Source: Strigamia acuminata
Taxonomy: Eukaryota > Arthropoda > Chilopoda > Geophilomorpha > Linotaeniidae
DNA length: 64,000 nt
NCBI GenBank assembly: GCA_949358305.1
Contig: OX442314.1
Coordinates: forward strand, 25,723,060 to 25,787,059
Direction: 5' to 3'
Shown: positions 19,398-32,003 of the stretch, piece after piece
Layout: every line of letters begins with the position of its first letter
Numbering within the stretch: position 1 is the first letter of the stretch
Position numbers and translations under genes: made by a program
The notes under the pieces: model-generated
Databases searched by the model: none
Told to the model about the DNA's origin: nothing
The model's input: the letters and a program-made list of their open reading frames with translations, nothing else

Positions 19398-19809
19398 CTG
19401 AAATTTTTTTGTACAATTGTTCCAATATAGTAAAAAAAATTGTTTTGAATTTTAATAACTTCATAAGGAATAAATTCAAAATACGGCCTGAAATTCTCTG
19501 CAGAGGAGTTTATTTATTGAGCCACCAAATGATGGCAGATTTATCTGTCAGTTGTAGTGGGTAGGCGTGCGATTTAAACAATTCAGTAAAACCTAAAGAA
19601 CTGCAATTTACTTCTACATCATGTGTTTTGTTAATACAGTAGAACAAATGAATTTTGCAGAAGATAAAATTATATCTCTTGAACAAAAGCACAGGGTTGA
19701 TAACATCGACCTTGAGTCAAGAAGAAAATTATCTCGCATACACCGATAAAAATTAAGATAACACAAATAACACAGCAAGAGTATTTCATTTCATTGCAGT
19801 AATAATATA

Positions 19810-22800
19810 ATGGAACTAACAGATTTAAAAAATATTGCATTTGAGTATCATCAAACTATCATTATTCTAGCAGTGCTAACTATACTGCTCTATTTACAAC
19901 AACGTAAAAACTTGCCACCAGGACCATGGGGATTGCCAATAGTAGGATATTTCCCTTTCATAAAACAACCACCTCATGTTGGAATTACAGAATTGGGAAA
20001 GAAGTATGGTAGTGTCACAAGGTAAACATACCTTTTAACCCTTCAATGCATAGGCCTTACGCGTTTAGTATAATCAATTAAATAAGCCAATTACTTCAAA
20101 TTTCACATGAGACAAAGTTCATTATCATATAGACAAAATCACAAGTTTTCAGCTTTATTCAAGAAAGTGGCTACACCTAAATGCGTGTAGGCTTATGCTT
20201 TGGAGGGTTAAAAAATATATTTAATAACCCCATCAATATTTTAATGTATTTTTCTAGTTTTTACTTAGGAAGCGTGTTAGTGATACTATTGGGTGACTAC
20301 AAAACCATTAAAGAAGCATTTGTGAAACAGGGAAATATATTTTCTGGTAAACCGGATGCCAATGTTTTTCGAATTGATAAAACAGATAGAGGTAGAATTC
20401 TAAGTTCATTGCAGTATTCTGGACACACTTTGAGTTCACAAATTTGTATTTCAGGTCTTTTCATGGCAGAAACCGAAATAGCAAGTCAACACCGTCGCTT
20501 TATTCTGTCAAGTTTCAAAGATTTTGGAATGGGTAAAACTAGTCTAGCGCAACAATTAATGGTACGTTGCAAGATTCTCTAATAAAAATATTGTGCAAGA
20601 TTTCAGGTACTACCTGTTTGTATTTCAAGGTGTAATGTTGTTAAATTTGTCTAAGAATCAATGTGCCCATGCCTTCCCATTGCTGTTGTTGTCTAAGATG
20701 ACGTGTGTTGTTTATGTTTAATCAAACCCTAATTCACTTGTTTGAAATTTATTGAGCCCTAGTCTGCTACTAATGAGCTCAATGAGTCACCACTTTCCAT
20801 AGGTCTATTGAGCTACGGTAGCAAACTAAGAGAATTTAAGAATATAAATTAAATCATCATTGCTCAATTGTAGGTAGAAATTAAATATTTTCTGGATACA
20901 CTGAGAAAAAAAAAAGGAAAAGAACTGGATTTAAAAACTCCAATCCGCTTAAGTATCTCAAACGTCATAGCTATGCTTGAATTTGGAAAACGTTTTGAAT
21001 ACTCAGATGAAGAATTTATTCAGCTAACTAAATTCACAGCAGACGCTGGAAAATACATCGGAGCTACAGCAATTAACGTATTTCTTCCTTGGATAAAATA
21101 CATTCCCTTTACAGACAAAATCACAGGAATTAACTACCTGAAGTACGTGAGTAATGGGCAATGGCCGTTAAAGTTTATCGTAACACATTTTACACAAATG
21201 GTCTGAGAATAAACATTTAATTGCAGATCATTTCTGAACCCATTATCTTAAATTAATTAATCAACGTGAAGTTGGCCCCACGAAGTGGAGTCATTTCCTC
21301 AAATCCCGTTTCATCAAATTACATTTTTTTCGATGAAACGTATCATTCCTAACAATAAATTCGATGAAATGGTACATTAAAATCAAGAAAAAATTCCAGC
21401 CGAACAACCAAAAACGTAACCTGACCTGACCTAACCGAACGTAACCAAACCACGTGTACTCAAAACCACCACAACGTTTACCTATTGTTCAAGCCGTATC
21501 ACTGGTGTAGTGGCACAAAAAAGTAGCTCATAACACCATATTTGTAAAGAACTCCAGACATTGTGATCGATTACCAACATTGTCAAAGGCACAGAACTAC
21601 TTTTCCACGTAGTCGAACACAGTAAACAGTTAGGCGTAAACCGGCTGGAATAGGTCAACGTTGTGGTGGTTTTGAGTATAGCGAAGTGAATAACATCCCC
21701 GACGACAGCCAAAAAATTCGATGAAACGTACCAAACGAGCTTTCGCATTCGATGAAACAACCCCCGATTTTCACAAGTTCAGAAAATTCCAAATTTAATG
21801 AAATGGGATTCGAGGAAGTGATCCGACCCGAGCCCCACCCAACCTCCCAATTAATCCCCCTTCAGTAATTTTTCATCTGGAAGGATAGGAACTGTCTTCC
21901 CACCTTGTGTGACTCATTTTTATATTTACAGAAACCTCAATAAGCTTACTACAGATTTCTTCCATAAAAAAATAGAAGAGAATAAAAACAACCATATCGA
22001 TGGAAGCAGGGGACATCTCATCGAGGCTTATCTTACTGAAAGAAATTCCATAATAAAAAAAACATCCTCAGAACTTTGTTTTAATAGTAAGTCCAATTGA
22101 AAATCCTAGGAATTCGACGGCCATGCATCCTTATAGAACAAGGAATCGGTTAAAGTTCAGGAGATCTGATACTTAAGTACCAGATTCTAAATACACAAGT
22201 CAAAACGGTAAAATCCAGTGCGGGATATCACACTAAAAGTTGTAAAAAATCGTGCAGAAATTAATTAAAACGGAGCCCATAAGGCCATAATTGCTGTAGC
22301 TATAGTGCTATACTCTGGCTCACTATAGGTTGGGCCTATTACCCATTGGCTGAGCTTAATTACTCACTGTGTGCTACCACCAGAAAAAGTAGTTCAGTTT
22401 TGTTTTAATTTGTTTGATTATTTAAATAATTGGAATGATGTAATGTCATTTGTATTTTATAAGAAAATGTTTCTTCAATTCATAAAATAAAGATTTATGC
22501 TGTTTTTATTTCAATATTCATGTTTATTCAGTTTATTGCTTGCTTTGTCAGGAAAGCAAACAATTTTCTAATTTTTTTATTGGTTGTTTTGCCTGTCAGC
22601 CAGTGTTTTGATCTATTTTGTGGTATCACTATACAAGTGAAAAGGTTCAGCCAATGGGTAATAGGCCCAACTTATGTACTATGTTTACATGCACGGAATA
22701 TTTCGAGTGAGATGAAATATTCGATGTGCACAACTGCCATGTAAACAGGGATGACAAGGATTATTCGAGTAGTGAATAATCCCTCGCAGAAGGTTGTTTA

Positions 22801-23809
22801 ATTCGAGTAAACTTGAACTATTTTTATTGCGGATGCGCACAACGTTCCGACACTTCCCCATTGATCGAAAACCAAAAGTGATCACGAATTATTTTCTGCA
22901 TGTAAACACAACAATTTGATTTTTTCACCACTCGAATTATTCGCCACTCAAAATATTTGGTGCATGTAAACGTAGTAATAGTGAGCCAGAGTATAAACCT
23001 AAACTCCAACCACTTTGTTTTCCTCCAGATTTTGATAAATAAATTTCATTGCTTTTTCAGTGGACGAACTTCTGGGAAATTTAAAAGGTTTATTCGGTGC
23101 CGGCATAGAAACGACGACAGGGCATCTGCTTTGGAGTGTTCTTTACTTTCTTAAATATCCAGAAATTGGCAAAAAAGTGTTGCAAGAAATTGATGAAGTA
23201 ATTGGTCACAACAGAGACCCTGCTCTCAGTGACAAAAACAACATGCCCTATACAGATGCTTACATGCTAGAGGTTCACAGATACAGTTCACAACTTCCAT
23301 TCTCTCTGGTTCACAGGTAAGCAAATAAAATAGTAAGTTCTGTTCATTTAAGTTATTTATTTTAATTCAACACAGCAATACTGAAGAAACCACTCTGAAT
23401 GGATTCACAATTCCAAAACGCTCGCATGTAATAGCAAATCTGTGGGCAGTGCACCACGACAAAGATTTGTGGGAAAATCCTGACGAATTTAATCCGCAGA
23501 GATTCATTAATGGACAAGGAAAAGTCGAAAAACCAGAATATCTAATTCCTTTTTCCATTGGTAAAGCAAGAAATAATTTGAAATTAAATCAAATTTGTGT
23601 TTAATGTTCCAATTTTTTCTGTCATTCAAATAGGCAAACGAAATTGTATCGGAGAGTCCCTAGCAAATATGCAAACCTTTCTTTATTTTACAACATTGCT
23701 GCAAAATTTTGATATAAAACTTCCGCAAGGAGAAACTTTATCAACTGAACCTGTATTTGGACTTGGGCTGTTGCCAAAACCTTTCAAAATTTGTGCGATA
23801 GCAAAGTAA
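19810..23809 (+). CDS. Cytochrome P450 C, CYP2-clan-like
   Basis: Exons: 19810-20021, 20258-20391, 20455-20561, 20874-21142, 21932-22086, 23061-23316, 23376-23560, 23634-23809, joining to about 497 codons. The N-terminal hydrophobic anchor is followed by the hinge LPPGPWGLP. The I-helix is AGIETTT, the K-helix LEVHR, then NPQRF, and the haem loop PFSIGKRNCIGE with the thiolate Cys. HRRF is kept in the C-helix, but the family Trp of WxxxR is Ala (EIASQHRRF). All exons are open with GT-AG borders, so this looks like a complete functional monooxygenase gene. It lies 868 bp downstream of P450 B and 1.1 kb upstream of D, all in the same direction. Substrate unknown. Confidence 0.93.
21455..21680. 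repeat. TATACTC-type MITE, copy 3 (CTCAAAACCACCACAACG subfamily)
   Basis: 226 bp in intron 4 of P450 C. Terminal repeats are CTCAAAACCACCACAACGTT and its reverse complement. Its outer-left base has diverged (TGTACTC instead of TATACTC). The closest relatives are at 27363-27589 and 30553-30777. Confidence 0.85.
22309..22995. repeat. TATACTC-type MITE, copy 4, split by a nested element
   Basis: It begins TATACTCTGGCTCACTATAG and ends TAGTGAGCCAGAGTATA, with an inner TTGGGCCTATTACCCATTGG block paired near 22645-22670. The right arm is interrupted by another inverted-repeat element at 22678-22976. The host element lies in intron 5 of P450 C. Confidence 0.8.
22678..22976. repeat. Inverted-repeat element nested in the MITE at 22309
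   Basis: Ends are ACTATGTTTACATGCAC and GTGCATGTAAACGTAGT. Further inside, GAATATTTCGAGTG pairs with CACTCAAAATATTT. It is about 299 bp and non-coding. Its insertion separates the last ~20 bases of the older element from the rest. Confidence 0.75.
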
Positions 23810-24112
23810 AGCGAGAGCACAGCCGTTGTTTACAAGGGAAATTTCCTAAATATTTCGTAGAAATTTACACTTAACGGATATTTTTGCTTAAAATTTAAAT
23901 TAAATTGAGATTTTAAAAAGACAAAGTTTATAACTGTGTTAAATCGAAAGAAATCATATAAAAAGTACGATTATATTTACTTTTCTAAACCATGTTTAAA
24001 TCAATATCATGTAATAAAAAAAACGTGTAAAAACATACTTGGCTGTACTGAATCCAACATTTAAACATAAACATTACTAACTTAGATAAACTGTAAAACT
24101 ACATGTAAGCTC

Positions 24113-24238
24113 TGTAGCCGGGATATAGGACGGGTCCCCGAAAGTTGTCCGGACTACGAGTATAGGTCGGAACTAAGTCGAGACCTCCAAACTGTCCGAA
24201 CCACACAGCAGTCCGGTCGGTGGTATGTCCGGGCTACA
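24113..24238. repeat. GTCCGG-type short inverted-repeat element, copy 2
   Basis: Ends TGTAGCCGGGATAT and TATGTCCGGGCTACA pair imperfectly. It lies between P450 C and D and shares the GAAAGTTGTCCGGA block with the copy at 18568. Confidence 0.6.
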
Positions 24239-24457
24239 ACGCTTACACTGTACGTAATTTCCAAATTTATATTAAATCTACTGCTACTTAAAAATATGAG
24301 TCCACATTTCTGACGTGTATAGTTGACAGGATGTTGTAGCAGACTAATATTTGTCCTGGGTAAGTCATGGTTTGTATTGTTTGTACACAGTTTGGTAATT
24401 TGTACTCTGTTAGAACTAGAATAAACTACGATTTTCCAATGTGCTGTCAGCTAACAG

Positions 24458-24619
24458 TAGGTGCATTCAATAAGTCTAAAACGTATGCAAAACTCGTTTC
24501 GTGTTTGCACCTGACGTCATTCCCATTCCCATTGAATAAAATGTTATTCAATGGGAATGACGTCACGTGCAAACACGAAACGAGTTTTGTATACGTTTTA
24601 GACTTATTGAATGCACCTA
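24458..24619. repeat. 162-bp near-perfect palindrome (foldback MITE), copy 1
   Basis: It starts TAGGTGCATTCAATAAG and ends CTTATTGAATGCACCTA. The two ~78-bp arms are almost exact reverse complements around a very short centre near 24540. It is non-coding, about 270 bp upstream of the P450 D start codon. A second copy of the same length is in intron 3 of D. Confidence 0.9.
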
Positions 24620-24884
24620 GTGGTTTATTCTAATTTTAATTTTTATTTATTTAATTTTTTTTTTTAATTTTTTTTTTTTTTAGAAATTGTTAATTAATGT
24701 CCAAGATTTATCCTAGATTTTGAACATCATTGTCCTGCCAGCATTAGTGATAACTTTACTAAACTTTTGGAACTGATAAGATTATCACAAGGCCACATAA
24801 TGATAAACATTTATGCAACTCAAACCCAACATTGTCACCACTCCACATTAATTCGCAGACAAAGCATTTCACATTACTGTTATT

Positions 24885-27800
24885 ATGGTGCTAACAAATT
24901 TCATAGATATGGTCTTGGAATACTATCAAAGTATTTGTTGGATAGCAATCATAACAATATTGCTATATTTTAAAAAATCTCGTAACTTACCACCCGGACC
25001 ATTGGGATTGCCAATAGTAGGATATTTCCCTTTCCTAAAACAACCGCCTCATGTTGGAATTACGGAATTAGGAAATAAGTATGGTAGTGTGATAAGGTAA
25101 ACAGAAAAATTTTAAAATATAAATATATTTTATTACCCCACTAATATTTAAGTGCATTTTTCTAGTTTTTACTTGGGGAGCGTGCTAGTGATAATGCTGG
25201 GCGACTACAAAGTCATCAAAGAAGCATTCGTGAAGCAAGGAAATATAATTTGTGGTAAACCAGAAACCAGTGTCTTTCGAATCAATAAAACGGATAAAGG
25301 TAAAATTTGAATCGCAATATTTTTTTCCTCAATAAAGCTTCGTATTTTTGGTTCAGGCTTGATGTTGGCCGAAGGCGAAACAGCGATTCAACACCGTCGC
25401 TTTATTCTGTCAAGTTTCAAAGATTTTGGAATGGGGAAAACTAGTCTGGAGCAACAATTAATGGTACTACGACCGTATGCACTAAATCATCAAATAATAG
25501 AGAGTTTGCGGGATGCATTTTTCCCTTATTTTGTGCTACGTTACACTATTTTAGTGCCATATCGTAAGGGAAAAATCTTTAGTGTATCGTTTTCAACACT
25601 AAATTAAAATATAGCGCAGCCAATCAGAATTGAGAACACTATATTGTTAGCTCCGCCCATTGCAAATGGCAATTATTTTGTTGTCCCGATCAAACACATC
25701 ACAGCATAGGTACGTAGATTGAATGATAAGTGAGGCCCAAAATTGAATTTTAGGCCCAAAACCATACTTTATAGGTATAATAATGGAAATTTATGCAGAA
25801 ATTAGCACATTTCCGTCCCTAAATTGAATTTTTAGGCCCAAAATTACTAACTGTCAGTGGTTGGCTGAAATTGTGTAGTGATAAGGAAAAAGTGCAACCC
25901 GCAAAAACTTAATTTATCATTTTTTCCTTACAGTAGGTGCATTCAATAAGTCTAAAACGTATGCAAAACTCGTTTCGTGTTTGCACATGACGTCATTCCC
26001 ATTCCCATTGAATAACATGTTATTCAATAGGAATGATGTCACGTGCAAACACGAAACGAGTTTTGCATACGTTTTAGGCTTTTTGAATGCACCTACTATT
26101 TTTATATCGTATAGTCTTTAACTGTAAGGGAAAAATGCATCCCGCAAACTCTCTATTATGTGCATTCAATTAAAATTAGCACTGCTTGTCAACATGAGAT
26201 GGCATTCTTAGATGTACACACTTTATTGAATGCACCCACTGAATTTTTGCTCCTGTAATTTCTAAATGTCCAAAGATCGCATTTGGTCCTCAGTTTGCAA
26301 ATCTTCCAAAATTGGAGATTAATAAATTACTTTCATATTGTAGGTAGAAATTAAACGTTTCTTGGATGAACTCAGAAAAGAAAATGGGAAAGCTGTAGAC
26401 TTAAAGCCATCATTGCTTACTAGTATCTCAAACGTAATAGCAATGTTTGAATTCGGAAAGCGATTTGAATACGAAGATGAGGAATTTATCGAACTAACAA
26501 AATTAATGTCAAGTAGTGGAAAATCGATTGCAGCGACTGCAATTCGTACATTTCTTCCTTGGATAACGTACATTCCCTTTACAGACAAGATTACAGGCTT
26601 CAACAACTTGAAGTAAGTGAACTGTGTTAACCAAATATATTGAGTAACACATTTATCCTCCAAAAAACTGAACTCCATTCTTCATACGGTATTATCCTGC
26701 TTTAAGCAGCATGCCAGTGTACATGAAATTACCAACTTTTGGAAATTTCAGTGACAAAGTTTATGCCTGCATGCCGGTATACACAGAGCGAGTCAAAAGT
26801 CTGAAAATAATTTTTTTTCTTGAAGATGCCACTATAAGTGTGAAAAGCTGGTTTTGTAATTAAAAATGCCTGAATGAATATTTATGTTAGAATTTGGGCC
26901 AGAAATTTGTGTTTTTTAGATATTCTGAAGATTATTATTAAAATTCCTGGAAATTTATAAAAATTTGCACTCATATTCTATATTTTAGACTTTTTCGCTT
27001 GTTTTTGTTCATTTTGTCATGAACCGGCTTTATATAAAGGGGTAAATGCGTTTTGAATTACGCACCGGTTACGGTACACGGAAAGCGTAAGCAAAGGCCC
27101 GTTTAATGATAGTCTGCCTAGAGTGTGGCGGCAATCTATCCCCTTGCTCGATCCGTCACAAATTACACTTGTACAGTAGCACGAGTATCTTGGAACTGTA
27201 AAAAGTAAGAGAAATGGCAGAGCGTGCGTCCAAGGTCAAGTCAAAGTTACATGTCCTTAGGACTCTCGTCGACGACAAGACAAGGATAGAAGGCGGTGTC
27301 GTGCCAAACCTGGCTGGGATCTTTAATGGCGAAATGTCCAGGCCAAGCAATTGCACTTTAACTATACTCAAAACCACCACAACGTTGATCGATTTCATTC
27401 TGTTTACGCCTAACTGTGTACTGTGTTATACTAAGTGGAAAAGTAGTTCTGGGTCAAAACATCACCTTTGACAATGTTGGTAATCGATCACAATGTCTGC
27501 AGTTCGAGTACAATTCTGGTGTTATGAGCTACTTTTTTTGTGTCCCTACACCAGTGAAATAGATCAACGTTGTGGTGATTTTGAGTATACATGCGCAAAA
27601 GACACAGAAAAAGACACAGTCGTGAATTGGTTTAATTCTGGCCCCTAGGTACATGTCAAAGGCATTTAGAATCAAAATAAATAGAGCAACAAAAGAAAGA
27701 ATTTCTCAGCAAAAATACGAGCAAACGCGTGGGATGACAATGAAATGCACACCACGGGCAATTCAAACCACACAAAGGCAGTGCCACGAGTTTGTCATGG

Positions 27801-30800
27801 GGAGAAAGGTAGCCAGGCTGACCAACAGCTAATGAAAGCTGCTCAGATGTAGCACTTGCAAGCCCTGAGGTAAATTCGGGCCAGACCCAAAACAGAAGGG
27901 GCATAGTCAATCAGTGGCCAGCCCAGGAACCAATCACATGCACCGTGAATAATCATTAAGATGATTCACCCATGCATGACCAGGTAAACAAATTAGCTAG
28001 ACAAAATAAGAATAAGAAATAAGGGGGACCAGTGATTAATACAGTACTTGGACTAGTCTGGCATGAACAAAGAAATCATGCCAAAAATCATGCCAGAACA
28101 AGCCAGGTAAAAACGAGGTTTACTGGCAGTCTGGTCAAACCTGAGCTGTACTACAGTGCGTGTATTTCGGGTACTACCAATTCGTTGCCGTCATTTCATC
28201 GCCCCATGTTTTATATTTGCAGAACTAAGACAAAGGTTATTTGTGATTTCTTTCGTAAAAAAATACAAGAAAACCAGAACAACCACATCGAAGGAAGCAG
28301 AACACATTTAATCGAGGCTTATCTCACAGAAAGGAATTCCATCATCCAAAAAACAGGCTCAGAAGGATATTTTTGTAGTAAGTCATTACAGTACAGGTGT
28401 ATTCAATTTGCAACACCACAAGTTAATGCTATCTCTATTTATCTCCTATGTGTTTTCAGTGGAACAACTTGTGGGACATTTAAGAGCGTTATTTGGTGCC
28501 GGCACAGAAACAACGACTGGAATTCTACTTTGGAGTCTCCTTTACATCTTAAAATATCCAGAATGTGGTAATCTAAAGTGTATTTTTATATATTTGTTGT
28601 CACCACTACGAAATATTTATTATTTTTAATTACTCTGGTTTGGCACACGCCAAACCAGCCTGCTGTGAAAACTCCCCAGGCACACCTCACCCCAATTTGG
28701 CTGGGGTAAGTTGCAAATTAACCGTTTTGGTGCAATAATTCCTTTGTTGCACCAAAATGTGCTCATTGCACATATCTGGGGCAAATTTTTGATTCTTTAG
28801 ACCCCTGTAACAAGATCGTAACAAATCCGCAAACCCCCCTAAAAATGTTTAATATTTCAATAAAATTATGCAACATTATTGAGAACCCCCTCCCCCATCG
28901 TAATATCCCGTAATAAAATTTGAAACCCCTCCCCCCTAAGGCATTACATAATTTATCGACAGCCTCAATGCTGTGCAGATCCGAAATGTGCTGGGCTCAA
29001 ATTTAGAGTTTTGGCACACTCTTGAATTCACTTACAACCAATCAACACACTTTGTCACTGCTCTGCCATTGACCGTGTTAACGTTTAGATGATTTGGGAC
29101 ATCTGCTATCTTTGGTAAGTTTGCAAAGCCAGCGCTTTCATGTGTGTCAGCCACAGTTTGTGAGAGTGGACGGGCGCCATTCGGGCATTGGAGTGCCCAA
29201 AAAGCATCGGACGCATGACATGTTCTTAGAAATGAGCACAAGATATTGTGTTTATGGTTGCAAGGCCTTTATTCAGTGTCTAGGGATCAGAATCTCACGG
29301 CTCTCTTATTGCTACCACTGCATTGCTGCAGCAAACCTGCGACCACACGCGGTTCAGCCGGTGGATCGCTCACGGTACTAAAACTGACAGACCGATCAAC
29401 ACCCAAAGCATCACCATGGTGAACAAGAGTGGAGAACAGCAAATGGTTAACCAGAGCTGTTCTTAAGTAACCCTGGGCTTTCAACAGGATGTTGACCCTT
29501 ATCTAGTCCACTCTTGCACCATGGTTATGACAGTACCTTTTCCCATTGGTTGTGGGATTAGTGACCGGATGTGACGTCATCGGGGTCACTAATCCTCCAC
29601 CTGGCAGGATGGGATTGGACTGGGCCATGTGGGTTTTGTTGCAGTGGCCATGTATCGGTCACAAGTTGATACGCACATTCCCACTGTTATTCAGTGATCT
29701 CTGCTAACGAGCAGTGCTCTCACTTGCCGCTGCCATCCAGGACCACTGTGAGTGTCTCCAGAGTCAGCCATCGCCGCCTGAGTGAGTTTTTGGAAAGAAA
29801 CAACATTCCCGCCATTTTCGCATACAATGATCGTTGTACGCATTTCATTATTCATTTATTTGTTCAATTTCCATTATTCGTATTTAGCCTAATTTATTCT
29901 CTTTATATTGATTCCGAATAAATGATTAGTGATATTTTATTGAAATAGGAAAAAAGGTGTTGCAAGAAATTAATGATGTTATTGGTCACAACAGAGACCC
30001 CGCTTTCAGTGACAAAAACAACATGCCGTATACGGATGCTTACATGCTAGAGGTGCACAGACACAGTTCACTTGTTCCTTTCACTCTTGTTCATAGGTAT
30101 GCGAAGGAGTAATTAACTTTTTATTAATTTATGCATATATCTATACTTACTATTTGTCACAGCAATATAGCTGAAACCACTCTAAACGGATTCACAATTC
30201 CAAAGCGCTCTTATATAATAGCAAATCTATGGGCAGTACACCACGACAAGAATCTGTGGGAAAATCCTGATGAATTTAATCCGGAAAGGTTCATTAATGA
30301 ACATGGAAAAGTCGAAAAACCAGAATACCTAATTCCTTTTTCCATCGGTAAAATGATAAATAAATTTAAGGCAATGTCCACTTTAACTTTCGATTCCCGA
30401 TACAATGAACGATTAAACATCTAGATAGACGCGATGTTAAATCGATCATCCGTGCTACTGGGGTTGGTTCAGTTTAGCTAAATTTATATGATGCTGTAAG
30501 CCTTTTGCATCTGCAAAAACTAATCAAAAAATATAATCAGAAAACATCTATCTATACTCAAAACCACCACAACGTTGATCTATTTCAGCCTGTTTACGCC
30601 TAACTGTGTACTGTGTTCTACTACGTGGAAAAGTAGTTCTGTCAAAGCATAACCTTTGACAATGTTGGTAATCGATCACAATGTCTGGAGTTCGAGTACA
30701 ATTCTGGTGTTATGAGCTACTTTTTTTGTGTCCCTACACCAGTGAAATAGATCAACGTTGTGGTGGTTTTGAATATAGATGCGATGTTTAATAGTTCATT

Positions 30801-31063
30801 GTGTTTCTTGCTAGCTTTAATTATTTTGGTCCCAAAAATCAAATCATTTGTCTGATGTTTCAATATTTTCTTCTATTATAATAGGCAAACGAAATTGCAT
30901 AGGCGAGTCCTTAGCAAATATGGAATTTTTCCTTTATTTTACAACATTGCTGCAAAATTTTGAAATAAAATTACAGGAAGGCGAGATCATTTCAATTGAG
31001 CCGGAATTTGGAATTGGATTGATTCCCAAACCGTTCAAAATTTGTGCTGTGGCTACTAAGTAG
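24885..31063 (+). CDS. Cytochrome P450 D, CYP2-clan-like, with an extra insertion-derived intron
   Basis: Exons: 24885-25096, 25166-25299, 25357-25463, 26344-26612, 28223-28377, 28460-28567, 29949-30096, 30163-30347, 30885-31063, joining to about 498 codons. The N-terminal anchor and hinge LPPGPLGLP are followed by I-helix AGTETTTG, LEVHRH, NPERF and haem loop PFSIGKRNCIGE. The C-helix is TAIQHRRF, again without the usual Trp. The 256-nt exon 6 of the paralogs is here split into 108 + 148 nt by a 1.38-kb insertion, and the total coding length is unchanged. If the insertion is spliced out as drawn, the protein is complete. If not, the gene is dead. Confidence 0.88.
25934..26095. repeat. 162-bp near-perfect palindrome (foldback MITE), copy 2
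   Basis: Same element as at 24458-24619 with a few substitutions, in intron 3 of P450 D. A diverged relative of its terminus (GTGCATTCAATTAAAA ... TTATTGAATGCACCCA) bounds 26161-26240. Confidence 0.9.
27363..27589. repeat. TATACTC-type MITE, copy 5
   Basis: 227 bp in intron 4 of P450 D. Terminal repeats are TATACTCAAAACCACCACAA and its reverse complement. Internal sequence is shared with 30553-30777. The remainder of this 1.6-kb intron (26613-28222) shows no gene. Confidence 0.88.
28564..29941. mobile_element. 1,378-bp insertion in exon 6 of P450 D, now a probable intron
   Basis: Compared with P450 A, B and C, the exon is continuous up to CCAGAA and resumes at GAAATAGGAAAAAAGG, so the extra segment is flanked by GAA on each side (28561-28563, 29942-29944). 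It begins TGTGGTAATC, which supplies a GT donor four bases in. The acceptor AG comes from the duplicated exon sequence itself (AAATAG, 29943-29948). No terminal inverted repeat, LTR or transposase could be recognised. The inside is GC-richer than nearby introns. The element class is unknown. Confidence 0.75.
30553..30777. repeat. TATACTC-type MITE, copy 6
   Basis: 225 bp in the last intron of P450 D. Same termini and interior as the copy at 27363, with the outer right end slightly changed (GAATATA). Confidence 0.88.
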
Positions 31064-32003
31064 AGCAGGAATTTTAAACCAATCACTGCATTCAAAAAGT
31101 CGTGTTTTAAGTGTCTGTGTTTCGTTCTTATATTTTTTTAACCTAAACAAAAAACTAAAACACTTCAAACATGGCTTTTTAGATGCAATTACTAATCAGC
31201 TCTTATTCAAAATTGCTGCATACAGTTTTCTCAACAAATTACAAAATAAAAACCTACCAAACAGTTTTTATTTTTTATTTTTTCCCTTTAATATTCAATC
31301 ACGAATAAATAGTTTACCAGCAACATCTAAGGCAGCGATTTTTTTATTCCTCAAAAAATGACAAAGAAAATCTTCCAACTTTGTAACTTAAAAAAAAGCT
31401 CCACAATTATTCTCACCTTTAACCACAGCTGTTTAATGTTAGCTTACGTAACTTTAAACTTGTTTCGCCGACACATGAAGCAGTCATTCAATTCAACCTT
31501 GGTTGCTGCTTTTCATCCGGTAAGTAAGTCTCACTAACACGTATAAACATTTCCTACAAACAACAGAAATGTTTTAATTCCTTTTGAATTCTTCAATCCA
31601 ATCTAATAGGTGTAATCACTACACAACTTGAGCATGTTTAAATGCCAAACTTTAAAAAGCAATTCTCAGAATTAAAAAAAAAATCTATTTTTATCTCTGA
31701 CAAAACAACGGATTTCCGTAAACTCAACTCAAAACTCAAAAAAAAAATTAGTTTTCCATTCACGAACAAATTTTATCCATAAAACATTCACTTGCGCCTT
31801 CATCTCAATTAACCTCAATTCTCTCTTGAAAAAAAATCACATCAGCTGACTATGAGAATGACAACCTACGGTAGTGATTAATTCTGTACAAGTGAGTCAG
31901 CAGGTGAATTCAAAGTTCAATTCCAATCGAACACTTAAAAACCGATTTCTTGGTTTACATGCAAATGTTTTACCCAGAAAATAAAGTGTTCTGATATTAC
32001 GAT
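31064..32003. other. Intergenic region between P450 D and the transporter, nothing recognised
   Basis: AT-rich DNA without a plausible exon, RNA gene or paired repeat that I can identify. Several poly-A/poly-T runs are present. Confidence 0.4.

Noticed and set aside
29232-29290. Possible THAP-type zinc finger (MSTRYCVYGCKAF) inside the 1.38-kb insertion
   Set aside because: Only the first Cys pair is present and the frame lacks the rest of the domain; too weak to call a P-element-like transposase.
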